From positions 1-9,475 of the forward strand of contig JAQGMQ010000879.1 in assembly GCA_028292305.1 (NCBI GenBank): a stretch of DNA of 9,475 nt, read 5' to 3'. The DNA comes from Rhodoferax sp. (GTDB taxonomy: Bacteria; Pseudomonadota; Gammaproteobacteria; Burkholderiales; Burkholderiaceae_C). The notes beneath the pieces are model-generated. The model had not been told where the DNA came from. It made no database searches and saw only the letters and a program-made list of their open reading frames with translations. Positions 1-5,831 of the stretch are shown one piece after another. Position numbers and translations under genes: made by a program. Each line of letters opens with the position of its first letter. Position 1 is the first letter of the stretch.

Positions 1-258
1 GAAGGTCACGCCGGCCAGGATCGGGAACGCGAAGTAGATCCACACCAGCACCACCAGCACCGGTATGGCGCGCATGGTGTCCACGTAGAACACCAGGAGC
101 GGCGCCAGCCAGCGCGGGCCGTACAGGCGCAGCAGCGCGATCACCAGCCCGGCCAGGATGCTGGTGACGGCACTGATCACGCTCAGCGCAATGGTCACGC
201 CGAAGCCGCTGGCGAAGAAGCGCCAGTTGTCGATCAGCGGGGAAAAGTCGACGTCCAT
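1..258 (-). CDS. Amino acid-type ABC transporter permease (HisM/PAAT family), N-terminal 86 residues; cut by window edge
   Basis: This is the start of an inner-membrane permease of the polar amino acid uptake (PAAT) family, which forms the channel for substrate delivered by a periplasmic binding protein. It reads openly from ATG at 258 to the window edge. A first membrane segment spans about residues 19-43. A second begins near residue 54 and contains YVDTMRAIPVLVVLVWIYF (58-76), matching the family pattern of an Arg and a Pro (R63, P66) at the head of TM2. The C-terminal half, with the ATPase-contacting EAA loop, lies outside the window. No clear Shine-Dalgarno sequence precedes the start, and the gene begins 39 nt after the stop of the binding protein gene, so translation may be coupled. 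It is the last visible gene of the minus-strand operon; a second permease and an ATPase would be expected beyond position 1. The family call is firm; the substrate is unknown. Confidence 0.85.
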   Translation of the reverse strand, partial: MDVDFSPLIDNWRFFASGFGVTIALSVISAVTSILAGLVIALLRLYGPRWLAPLLVFYVDTMRAIPVLVVLVWIYFAFPILAGVTF

Positions 259-297
259 GCGGGCACATCCGTTCAGTGGTTCATTTGCCGGATCGGC

Positions 298-1146
298 TTA
301 CTTGAGGTTCTGCGTCATGCGCACTTCTTCGGCCGCCAATGCAGGCTGCATGCGTTTCTCGACTTCGCGCAGCCAGTCCAGATAGACCTGCTCGTTCTTG
401 TTCACGCCCATGCCGGTCTTGATCTCGAAGATCTTGCTGTCCTGGCAGATGTTGTCCTTGGGGAACACCGCCAGGCCCTTGACCTTCTTGCTGATGTTGG
501 GCCAGAGCATGCGGTTCAGCGGCGCCACGTCGGAGCGGCCGGCCAGCACTTCCTCGATGGGCGCGACCGAGCCTGAATTGGTGACGCCGCGCAGCTTGGC
601 GTTGGGGAAGGTCTCGCGCACCATGGGCTCTTCACCCGCGCCCGAGAAATAGGCCATGGTGATCTCGGGCTTGTTGAATTCGTCCAGCGTCTTCACGTTG
701 GTGAACTTCGGGTTGTCGGCCCGGCCGAACATGCACACGCCGGTGCTGGAGAAGGTCACGAAGTCGATGATCTTGGCGCGTTCGGCGTTCTGGTTCAGCG
801 GGCCGATCATGATGTCCATCTGGTTGGCAATGAGCGACGGCACCTTGGTCTCGTGGCTCACCGGCACGGGCTCGATCTTCACGCCGAGCAGCTTGGCGAA
901 TTCCTTGCCGAGCACCCACGACGGGCCCGACCACGGGTCGCCTTCACCGGTGGTGTTCTGCGCCAGCCAGGGCGGGTTGTTGACCACGCCCACGCGCAGC
1001 ACACCGGCCTTGCGGATGGCGTCGATGCGCGGGCTGGCGCCGGGCGGCGGCGGGGTCTGGGCCAGGGCGGCGATGGCGGTGGTGGCGAGCACCGCACAGG
1101 CGGCGAGGGTCTTCACCGCGCCGAGCTTGATAGCGTTGTTGGACAT
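298..1146 (-). CDS. PAAT-family periplasmic substrate-binding protein, copy 1 (SBP_bac_3)
   Basis: A 282-residue periplasmic binding protein (SBP family 3) that should deliver a small polar solute to the adjacent permease. A Sec signal peptide covers about residues 1-29, with a hydrophobic core and a likely cut after ALA before Q30. The mature protein shows the family layout: domain 1 opening with LRVGVVNNPPW (50-60), VDFxF-like strand IIDFVTF (126-132), and the return hinge near 227. GGAG sits 7 nt before the ATG, supporting the start. R123 aligns with the Arg that binds the ligand carboxylate in GlnBP/HisJ. N211 stands where those proteins have the Asp that binds the alpha-ammonium, so the ligand may not be an ordinary alpha-amino acid. 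C138 and C234 are shared with the paralogue and could form a disulphide. Hand alignment to the next gene upstream is gap-free over 282 residues, with about 58% identity after the signal peptide. Confidence 0.9.
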   Translation of the reverse strand: MSNNAIKLGAVKTLAACAVLATTAIAALAQTPPPPGASPRIDAIRKAGVLRVGVVNNPPWLAQNTTGEGDPWSGPSWVLGKEFAKLLGVKIEPVPVSHETKVPSLIANQMDIMIGPLNQNAERAKIIDFVTFSSTGVCMFGRADNPKFTNVKTLDEFNKPEITMAYFSGAGEEPMVRETFPNAKLRGVTNSGSVAPIEEVLAGRSDVAPLNRMLWPNISKKVKGLAVFPKDNICQDSKIFEIKTGMGVNKNEQVYLDWLREVEKRMQPALAAEEVRMTQNLK

Positions 1147-1203
1147 GTCTTGTCTCCGATTGGTTTTTGAAATGCGGGAAGTCGTCGCGGTCCCGCGCCG
1201 CTG

Positions 1204-1237
1204 CCCGTGTCGACTGGCGTACGCCAGCCACCACGGG
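1204..1237 (-). promoter_or_regulatory. Strong hairpin between the two binding-protein genes
   Basis: In the 113-nt gap between the paralogous binding-protein genes, a perfect 14-bp palindrome CTGGCGTACGCCAG (1214-1227) lies inside outer arms CCCGTG (1204-1209) and CACGGG (1232-1237). As RNA this gives a two-part stem. No U-run follows on the minus strand, so a simple intrinsic terminator is unlikely. An mRNA-stabilising or processing stem, a partial terminator, or a protein-binding palindrome are all possible. The structure is seen directly; its function is inferred. Confidence 0.5.
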
Positions 1238-1259
1238 CTACATCAGCCGTGACCAAGGG

Positions 1260-2108
1260 TCACTTCAGGTTTTCGACGATGCGTTTCTCGTCGGCCGTCA
1301 GCGTGGCCTGCAGCGTCTTCTCCACCTGGCGCAGCCAGTCGAGGTAGACCTGCTGGCCCTTGTCCACCGCCAGCCCGACGGGCGAGGCCTTTTCCTGGCT
1401 GCCCTGGCAGTTGTTGTCCTTCGGGTAGACCACCAGGCCCTTGACCTTCTGGTTCAGGTTGACCCATGGCACGCGGTTGATCGGTGCCGCGTCGGCGCGC
1501 TTGGCCATGATCTCTTCGACCGGGGCTGTCGCGCCCGAGCTGGCCACGGCGCGGAGCTTGGCCTTGGGGAAACGTTCCTTGACCCAGTTCTCTTCGGCGC
1601 CGCCGGTGAAGTAGGCAATCGTGATGTCGGGGCTGTTCAAGTCATCCACCGAAGACACCTTGGCCAGCTTGTCGTTGCCGGCGCGGCCGAACATGCAGAC
1701 GCTGGTCACCGAGTAGATGACGAAGTCGACCACCTTCAGGCGTTCCGGGGTTTCGCCCAGCGGGCTGATCGTCATGTCGACCTGGTTGGCGGCGAGCACC
1801 GGCACCTTGGTCTCGTGCGAGACCGGCACCGGCTTCAGCTTCACGTTGAGCAGGCGTGCGTATTCGGTGGCCAGCAGCCAGGCCGGGCCGTCCCAGGCGG
1901 CACCGTTGCCGGTGGTGTTCTCATTCAGCCAGGGCGCGTTTTGCAGCACACCTACGCGCAGCTCACCGGCTTTCTTGATGGCGTCGATGCGCGGGCTCGC
2001 ACCGGCTGCGGGCGGAGCCTGGGCGAGGAGGGCGGAGCTGCCGGCAGCCAGCAGCGCGCCGGCCAGCAGGCGGCGCGCCCGGGTGATGGATTGGGTGGTC
2101 GATGGCAT
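1260..2108 (-). CDS. PAAT-family periplasmic substrate-binding protein, copy 2 (SBP_bac_3)
   Basis: A second 282-residue family 3 binding protein, paralogous to the downstream copy. I place the start at ATG 2108 because GGAGACAAC directly precedes it, the same leader motif as the other copy, and because it gives equal length. A longer reading to 2162 would overlap the repressor gene. The signal peptide is about residues 1-29 (RARRLLAGALLAAGSSALLA, 10-29), with cleavage near ALLA/Q30. The conserved SHETKVP (97-103), R123 (expected carboxylate contact), VCMFGRA (137-143), N211 in place of the usual ammonium-binding Asp, and C138/C234 are all shared with copy 1. The gene lies 28 nt after the repressor stop and leads the transport half of the operon. 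Two binding proteins feeding one permease suggest either a broadened substrate range or separate permeases outside the window. The family is certain; the ligand is unknown. Confidence 0.9.
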   Translation of the reverse strand: MPSTTQSITRARRLLAGALLAAGSSALLAQAPPAAGASPRIDAIKKAGELRVGVLQNAPWLNENTTGNGAAWDGPAWLLATEYARLLNVKLKPVPVSHETKVPVLAANQVDMTISPLGETPERLKVVDFVIYSVTSVCMFGRAGNDKLAKVSSVDDLNSPDITIAYFTGGAEENWVKERFPKAKLRAVASSGATAPVEEIMAKRADAAPINRVPWVNLNQKVKGLVVYPKDNNCQGSQEKASPVGLAVDKGQQVYLDWLRQVEKTLQATLTADEKRIVENLK

Positions 2109-2136
2109 GTTGTCTCCGGTTGTTGTGGGCCTGGAT

Positions 2137-2874
2137 TCAGCGCCAGGCCTGCGCGAATTCACTGATGACGCGTTCCAGATGGGCCCGCATGGCGGCGCGG
2201 GCGGCCACCGGGTCGCGGCCGAGCAGCGCCTTGAAGATGCGCTGGTGGTCGGCGTGCGAGGCCAGCCGCAGCTCGGGTGTGTGGAAGTGGTGTTCGATCT
2301 TGGTCCACACCGGGCCCTTGGCCTGCGCCCACATGGCGGTCACCATCTGCAGCAGCACGCTGTTGCCGGTGGACTCGGCGATGCGCAGGTGAAACAGCTG
2401 GTCGGCGGCTTCATTGGCTTCCTTGTCGTCGATGTTCTCGCGCATGTCAGCGAGTGCTGAAAAGATGCGGTCCAGGTCACCGTCCTTGCGGGTCTCGGCG
2501 GCCACCGAGGCGATCTCCGATTCGATCAGGCAGCGCGCGCGCAGCAGTTCGAAAGGCCCGGGCTCGGTGGCCGGCATGAAGCCCGGCTGCACGATCGGGG
2601 CGGCAGGCGCCTGCATCACGTAGATACCCGAGCCGCCGCGCACTTCGACCACGCCCTGCAGCTCGAGCGCAATGGTGGCTTCGCGCACCGAGGTGCGGCT
2701 CACGTCGAAGCGCTCGGCCAGCGCGCGCTCGGAAGGCAGCCGTTCGCCGACCTTGAATTCACCATGCACGATCAAGGTCAGCAGCTGGGCGGCAAGCCGC
2801 TGGTAGGAGCGGTCGGCGGTGACTTTGGGTGGGCCTTCCGGTTCGTCGCCGGGTGTGATGAGGTGGAGGGGCAT
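2137..2874 (-). CDS. GntR-family transcriptional regulator with FCD domain, UxuR/ExuR-like
   Basis: A 245-residue cytoplasmic DNA-binding regulator of the FadR branch of GntR. The winged helix-turn-helix spans about residues 23-87, with LPSERALAERFDVSRTSVRE (46-65) as the classic GntR recognition segment and RGGSGIYV (79-86) as the wing. The all-helical FCD ligand domain covers about 108-236. D158, H162, H210 and H232 occupy the positions of its usual metal and ligand site. The segment SHADHQRIFKALLGRDPVAA (206-225) closely resembles E. coli UxuR/ExuR as I recall them, which respond to hexuronates. A TTG at 2916 would add 14 residues encoded by the operator itself, so I prefer ATG 2874, although neither start has a good Shine-Dalgarno sequence. 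It is divergent from the dehydrogenase and first in the transporter operon, so autoregulation and control of both sides are likely. The effector is inferred. Confidence 0.88.
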   Translation of the reverse strand: MPLHLITPGDEPEGPPKVTADRSYQRLAAQLLTLIVHGEFKVGERLPSERALAERFDVSRTSVREATIALELQGVVEVRGGSGIYVMQAPAAPIVQPGFMPATEPGPFELLRARCLIESEIASVAAETRKDGDLDRIFSALADMRENIDDKEANEAADQLFHLRIAESTGNSVLLQMVTAMWAQAKGPVWTKIEHHFHTPELRLASHADHQRIFKALLGRDPVAARAAMRAHLERVISEFAQAWR

Positions 2875-2885
2875 GGTGTTTGAAG

Positions 2886-2896
2886 TGGTTGGACCA
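2886..2896. promoter_or_regulatory. Candidate operator half-site pair TGGT-N3-ACCA
   Basis: TGGT TGG ACCA is palindromic with a 3-nt spacer and lies 12 nt upstream of the repressor start. It is centred at 2891, about 20 bp from the next palindrome. FadR/GntR-type operators commonly use TGGT...ACCA arms. It could let the repressor block its own gene. The short length means chance cannot be excluded for this copy alone. Confidence 0.45.
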
Positions 2897-2900
2897 AATA

Positions 2901-2929
2901 TTAACTGGTGAACCAATTCGGCCTATAGT
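2901..2929 (+). promoter_or_regulatory. Candidate sigma70 promoter for the dehydrogenase operon
   Basis: TTAACT (2901-2906, four of six to TTGACA) and TATAGT (2924-2929, five of six to TATAAT) are separated by exactly 17 bp and face the dehydrogenase gene. Transcription would start near 2936, giving a leader of about 64 nt. One operator palindrome fills the spacer and another covers the expected start point, as expected for a repressed promoter. Seen by inspection only. Confidence 0.55.
2903..2918. promoter_or_regulatory. UxuR/ExuR-type operator (main site)
   Basis: AACTGGT-GA-ACCAATT is a near-perfect palindrome: seven-base arms with one mismatch and a 2-bp centre. E. coli UxuR and ExuR are known to bind an AATTGGT-N2-ACCAATT type sequence, so this site fits the UxuR-like regulator encoded next to it. 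It lies within the spacer of the plus-strand promoter and overlaps an AT-rich segment that could serve the minus-strand gene, so occupancy could repress both directions. Confidence 0.68.
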
Positions 2930-2938
2930 GGTTTACCA
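2929..2938. promoter_or_regulatory. Second operator-like palindrome TGGT-TT-ACCA
   Basis: TGGTTTACCA has the same TGGT-N2-ACCA core as the main site and is centred 23 bp from it, close to two helical turns. It overlaps the last base of the proposed -10 box and the predicted transcription start of the dehydrogenase operon. Cooperative binding of a GntR dimer pair is a reasonable inference. Confidence 0.58.
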
Positions 2939-2946
2939 TGAGTGGG

Positions 2947-2963
2947 AACTGGTAGGTCCAGTT
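2947..2963. promoter_or_regulatory. Downstream palindrome AACTGG-N5-CCAGTT
   Basis: Perfect six-base arms AACTGG (2947-2952) and CCAGTT (2958-2963) flank TAGGT. The site is centred about 21 bp downstream of the second operator copy and reuses the AACTGGT arm of the main site. It would lie in the mRNA leader, so it could be a fourth repressor site or a roadblock. The spacing fits the series; binding is inferred. Confidence 0.42.
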
Positions 2964-2999
2964 GTCCAATGGCGGCTTTTGAACAGACCGAAGCCAGAC

Positions 3000-4439
3000 A
3001 TGTCTCCACTGAACGCGGCCAGCCTGGCCGACCTTGTCGTCCACATGCCGGCCGATGCCAGCGCGGCGCCCCTCCTTCCCCGCTACGACCGCAGCCTGGC
3101 GCGGACCGGCGTGGTGCACCTCGGCCTCGGCGCGTTCCACCGCGCCCACCAGGCCATGGTGTTCGACGCCTTGCTGCAGGCCGGCGACCCGCGTTGGGGC
3201 GTGCTGGGCGTGGCCATGCGCAGCACGGATCTGGCCGATGCGCTGGCCGCGCAGGACGGGCTGTATGCGGTGCAGATCGCCAGCGCGGAGGGGGTCCGCT
3301 GGCAGGTCGTCGGCGCCATCCTCAGGACCTGCGTCGCGGCACGCGAGCCCGAGCAAGTCATCAACGCCATCGCCGCGCCGGCCACGCGTTGGGTCACGCT
3401 CACCGTCACCGAAAAAGGCTACGGCCCGGCGCTGGCCGATCTGCTGGTGCGGGGCCTGGCCGCACGGCACGCCGCCGGCCTCGGTGGGCTCACGGTGGCT
3501 TCGTGCGACAACCTTTCCGAGAACGGCCGCAAGCTGCAGCGCCTGTGCGTGGATGCGGCCAATGCGCAAAACGCGGCGCTCGCAGGCTGGATCGCATCGC
3601 AATGCGCCTTCCCCAACAGCATGGTCGACCGCATCGTGCCGGCCGCCACACCACGCCAACGCGAAGAGGCCGCGCAGGCGCTGGGCGTGGACGACGCCTG
3701 CGCACTGGCCACCGAAGCCTTCACCGAATGGGTCATCGAGAACCGCTTCCACGACCCGGCCGATGCGACCGTGCTGCGCGCAGCGGGTGTCAACGTGGTC
3801 GACGACGTGAAGCTTTTCGAGGAAGCCAAGCTGCGCATGCTGAACGGCAGCCACACCGCCATGGCGCTGCTGGGCGCGGTGCAGGGCTGGCCGATGATCG
3901 CCGACGGCGTGGCGCTGCCGGCCGTGCGGCAATACGTGCACGGCTTCATGACCGACATGGTGATGCCGCACCTGCAGCGGCCTGGCTTGCCCGCCTACCG
4001 CGATGCCTTGCTGGCGCGCTTCGCCAACCCCGGCCTGCACCACAAGGTGCACCAGATCGCCAACGACAGCTCGCTGAAGATCCCGCTGCGCTGGCTGCCC
4101 ACGCTGAACGACAACCTGGCAGCCGGGCAGGGCATCGAGCCGCTGGCCTTTGCCACGGCGGTGTGGATGCGGTTTGTGCAGGGCGTGGACGAGACCGGCG
4201 CGGCCTATGCCATGTCCGACCCGCAGGCCGCGAGCTTGCAGGCGCTGGCACGCGAGCACGCAGGCGATGTGCCCGGCAGCGTGCGCGCCTTGCTGGGCGT
4301 GGTGTCGATCTGGGGCACGGCGTTGCCGCATGACTTGCGCTTCACCACCCGCGTCACGCACTGGCTCACGCGCATCCGGGCGGACGGCAGCCACCAGGCG
4401 CTGGCCGAATTGAACTCCCAAACCAACCCGAAGACTTGA
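3000..4439 (+). CDS. Mannitol dehydrogenase / fructuronate reductase family oxidoreductase (UxuB-like)
   Basis: A 479-residue cytoplasmic NAD-dependent polyol-specific long-chain dehydrogenase, close to the usual family length (E. coli UxuB is 486). The family interconverts keto-sugars or keto-acids with alcohols, such as fructuronate to mannonate or fructose to mannitol. The N-terminal Rossmann region carries GLGAFHRAHQ (42-51). The middle holds SCDNLSENG, which is typical of the family. The catalytic signature KxxxxNxxH is intact as KLRMLNGSH (K277, N282, H285). I chose ATG 3000 because it starts just before the conserved region. A TTG at 2880 would run through the operator array and overlap the repressor. 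The Shine-Dalgarno sequence is weak. It heads the plus-strand operon and is separated from the short-chain dehydrogenase by 5 nt. The UxuR-like regulator and operators favour a hexuronate or aldonate substrate, but mannitol or arabinitol activity cannot be excluded. Confidence 0.9.
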   Translation: MSPLNAASLADLVVHMPADASAAPLLPRYDRSLARTGVVHLGLGAFHRAHQAMVFDALLQAGDPRWGVLGVAMRSTDLADALAAQDGLYAVQIASAEGVRWQVVGAILRTCVAAREPEQVINAIAAPATRWVTLTVTEKGYGPALADLLVRGLAARHAAGLGGLTVASCDNLSENGRKLQRLCVDAANAQNAALAGWIASQCAFPNSMVDRIVPAATPRQREEAAQALGVDDACALATEAFTEWVIENRFHDPADATVLRAAGVNVVDDVKLFEEAKLRMLNGSHTAMALLGAVQGWPMIADGVALPAVRQYVHGFMTDMVMPHLQRPGLPAYRDALLARFANPGLHHKVHQIANDSSLKIPLRWLPTLNDNLAAGQGIEPLAFATAVWMRFVQGVDETGAAYAMSDPQAASLQALAREHAGDVPGSVRALLGVVSIWGTALPHDLRFTTRVTHWLTRIRADGSHQALAELNSQTNPKT

Positions 4440-4444
4440 ACACC

Positions 4445-5200
4445 ATGCCGCTCAACACCCCCGCCATCCGCGACCAGGTCGCCCTCGTCACCGGCGCCAA
4501 CGCCGGCATGGGCCTGGCCACCGTGCGCGCGCTGCTCGACGCCGGCTACCGCGTCGCAGCCACCGACCTGCGCACCGGGCAGGTCGCCAGCGAACTCGCC
4601 GCCCACGGCGACCGCCTGGCCTGCTTCACCATGGACGTGAGCGACCAGGCCCAGGTGCACGCCGCCTGCGACGCCATCGAAGCCCGCTTCGGCCGCATCG
4701 ACGTGTGTGTCAACAACGCCGGCTTCCTGCAATACGCCAACTGCGAGGAAACCACGCCCGAGCTCTGGCACAAGACCCTGCGCGTGAACCTGGACGGCGT
4801 GTTCTTCGTGAGCCAGCGCGTGGCCCCCGGCATGAAAGCGCGCGGCTTCGGCCGCATCGTCAACATGGCCTCGTTCGGCGCCAAGACCGGTGGCCTGTCG
4901 CCGCTGCCCGCCTATGCCGCCAGCAAGGGCGGCGTGATCTCGCTGACCTTCAGCTTCGCCCGCGAATACGCGCCCTTCGGCGTCACCTGCAACGCGCTGG
5001 CCCCCACCTTCGTCAAGACCCAGATGCTGACCGACCAGGTCAGCCCCGAACGCCAGGCCGAGCTGCGCCAGAAGATCCCGGTGGGCCGGTTCTGCGAGCT
5101 GGAGGAGTTGGCGCACTGCGTGCTGTTCCTGGCACATCCGATGAGTGGGTTCATCACGGGAGAGGTGCTGGATTTGAATGGGGGGCTGCAGTTCGATTGA
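4445..5200 (+). CDS. Short-chain dehydrogenase/reductase (classical SDR)
   Basis: A 251-residue classical SDR, cytoplasmic, probably NAD-dependent. The cofactor motif TGANAGMG is at 16-23. D41 closes the second beta-strand, which usually selects NAD(H) over NADP(H). DV at 64-65 and NNAG at 90-93 follow the family order, and the catalytic tetrad reads N115, S143, Y157, K161 (YAASK). The protein ends in the usual ITGEVLDLNGGLQFD. ATG 4445 lies 5 nt after the dehydrogenase stop; an overlapping TTG at 4436 would add only three residues. The tight spacing implies co-translation and a shared pathway, plausibly a second oxidation or reduction of the same sugar-derived compound. SDR substrate specificity cannot be read from sequence alone, so no pathway step is assigned. 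It is the last gene of this operon. Confidence 0.9.
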   Translation: MPLNTPAIRDQVALVTGANAGMGLATVRALLDAGYRVAATDLRTGQVASELAAHGDRLACFTMDVSDQAQVHAACDAIEARFGRIDVCVNNAGFLQYANCEETTPELWHKTLRVNLDGVFFVSQRVAPGMKARGFGRIVNMASFGAKTGGLSPLPAYAASKGGVISLTFSFAREYAPFGVTCNALAPTFVKTQMLTDQVSPERQAELRQKIPVGRFCELEELAHCVLFLAHPMSGFITGEVLDLNGGLQFD

Positions 5201-5249
5201 GGATGCGTGCCCGGTTTGGTTGGATCAGCGCGCAGGGACGTCAATCACC

Positions 5250-5288
5250 ACCCTCACCCCAGCCCTCTCCCGCACGCGGTAGAGGGAG
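5250..5288 (+). repeat. REP-like C-rich repeat with hairpin, copy A
   Basis: CCCTCACCCCAGCCCTCTCC (5251-5270) shares its core with the two arms found at 8564-8611 and 8661-8705. Here CCCTCT (5263-5268) pairs with AGAGGG (5281-5286), with further C-G pairs inside, forming a stable stem 50-90 nt after the SDR stop. It could act as a transcript end or 3' stabiliser for the dehydrogenase operon. No U-run follows. Similar C-rich intergenic repeats are widespread in Burkholderiales and Xanthomonads. Confidence 0.6.
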
Positions 5289-5499
5289 CAATACCGGAGG
5301 GGTAGCAAGCGCAGCGACGCGTCCGGGTGCGCACAAGAAATGTCACTCGTCCGCCGGTGCGACTACCGGCCGGCCGCGTCAACCAACGTTGACAAATCAA
5401 CCAGACGTAAAAACCTGAACCAGGCCCTTCGACCAGCTCAGCCTGAAAAGGGGCAGCAAGCCCCCGCCACCCCCATCGAAAAAAATCCCCGCCCCCATA

Positions 5500-5525
5500 A
5501 GTCCATAAAAAGACTATATTCAGTC
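5500..5525 (+). promoter_or_regulatory. Candidate toxin-antitoxin promoter and operator
   Basis: AGTC (5500-5503), GACT (5512-5515) and AGTC (5522-5525) form alternating inverted repeats around TATATT (5515-5520), a plausible -10 box 28 nt before the antitoxin ATG. Phd/YefM antitoxins normally repress their own promoter through such palindromes over the -10 region. No convincing -35 box is seen 16-18 bp upstream. The arms are short, so confidence is modest. Confidence 0.4.
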
Positions 5526-5548
5526 CTGCACCAAGAACTGCGCCAACC

Positions 5549-5824
5549 ATGCACTACTCAACCCAGATCAAGCCCATCAGCTACCTGAAGGCCAACGCCG
5601 CGGAAGTCCTGGCGCAGCTGGCCGCACACCGCGAGCCCCTGGTCATCACCCAGAACGGCGAAGCCAAGGCGGTCCTGCAGGACGTCGCGTCATTCGAAGA
5701 GACCCAGGAAACGCTGGCACTTCTGAAGATGCTCGCTCTTGGAAACCAGGATGCAGCCGCTGGAAAGACCAAGCCCGTGAGCGAAGTCGTCGCCCGGCTG
5801 CGGGCCAAGCGCAGCAACACCTGA
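5549..5824 (+). CDS. Type II antitoxin, Phd/YefM family
   Basis: A 91-residue antitoxin expected to bind and neutralise the toxin encoded 7 nt downstream and to repress their shared promoter. The N-terminal Phd/YefM fold is recognisable: a starting beta-strand and SYLKANAAEVLAQLAAHREP (11-30), then LVITQNGEAKAVL (31-43), the family hallmark. Residues from about 55 to the end form the extended, charged tail that usually wraps the toxin. Length is typical (80-95). The start ATG 5549 lacks a clear Shine-Dalgarno sequence, but it is the only Met placed before the conserved first strand. The pair stands between a catabolic operon and a convergent ridA gene, an arrangement often acquired by horizontal transfer. 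Function is by family; activity is untested. Confidence 0.88.
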   Translation: MHYSTQIKPISYLKANAAEVLAQLAAHREPLVITQNGEAKAVLQDVASFEETQETLALLKMLALGNQDAAAGKTKPVSEVVARLRAKRSNT

Positions 5825-5831
5825 CGGACAG

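Larger units (their letters stand above)
5201..5548. other. Gene-free stretch with several short repeats and hairpins
   Basis: No credible gene is seen in these 348 nt. They hold a C-rich REP-like hairpin (about 5250-5288), a six-pair hairpin GCCGGT-N6-ACCGGC at 5353-5370, a segment CCCTTCGACCAGCTCAGCCTGAA (5425-5446 region) resembling the CCTTCGACAAGCTCAGG repeat common in bacterial intergenic DNA, and an AT-rich zone at about 5478-5520 that probably holds the antitoxin promoter. An open frame over 5340-5588 overlaps the antitoxin start and has no family features, so it is not called. Confidence 0.6.

Noticed and set aside
1167..2165. Long plus-strand open frame of 332 codons opposite the second binding-protein gene
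   Set aside because: It is antisense to a well-supported gene, is rich in His/Arg/Gly/Ala typical of GC-rich shadows, and shows no recognisable domain.
2880..2999. Extended N-terminus for the dehydrogenase from a TTG codon at 2880
   Set aside because: It would translate through the operator array and the predicted promoter and add 40 residues not seen in the family.
2901..4421. Minus-strand open frame of 506 codons opposite the dehydrogenase gene
   Set aside because: Low-complexity composition and complete overlap with a dehydrogenase that has an intact KxxxxNxxH motif.
4205..5137. Minus-strand open frame of 310 codons opposite the SDR gene
   Set aside because: The plus strand encodes an intact SDR with all catalytic residues; the antisense frame has no family features.
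5389..5394. TTGACA as a -35 box for the antitoxin
   Set aside because: No -10-like hexamer lies 16-18 bp downstream, and it is about 155 nt from the start codon.
5340..5588. Possible 82-residue gene upstream of the antitoxin
   Set aside because: It overlaps the antitoxin start, lacks a ribosome site and family features, and its AT-rich part is better explained as promoter DNA.
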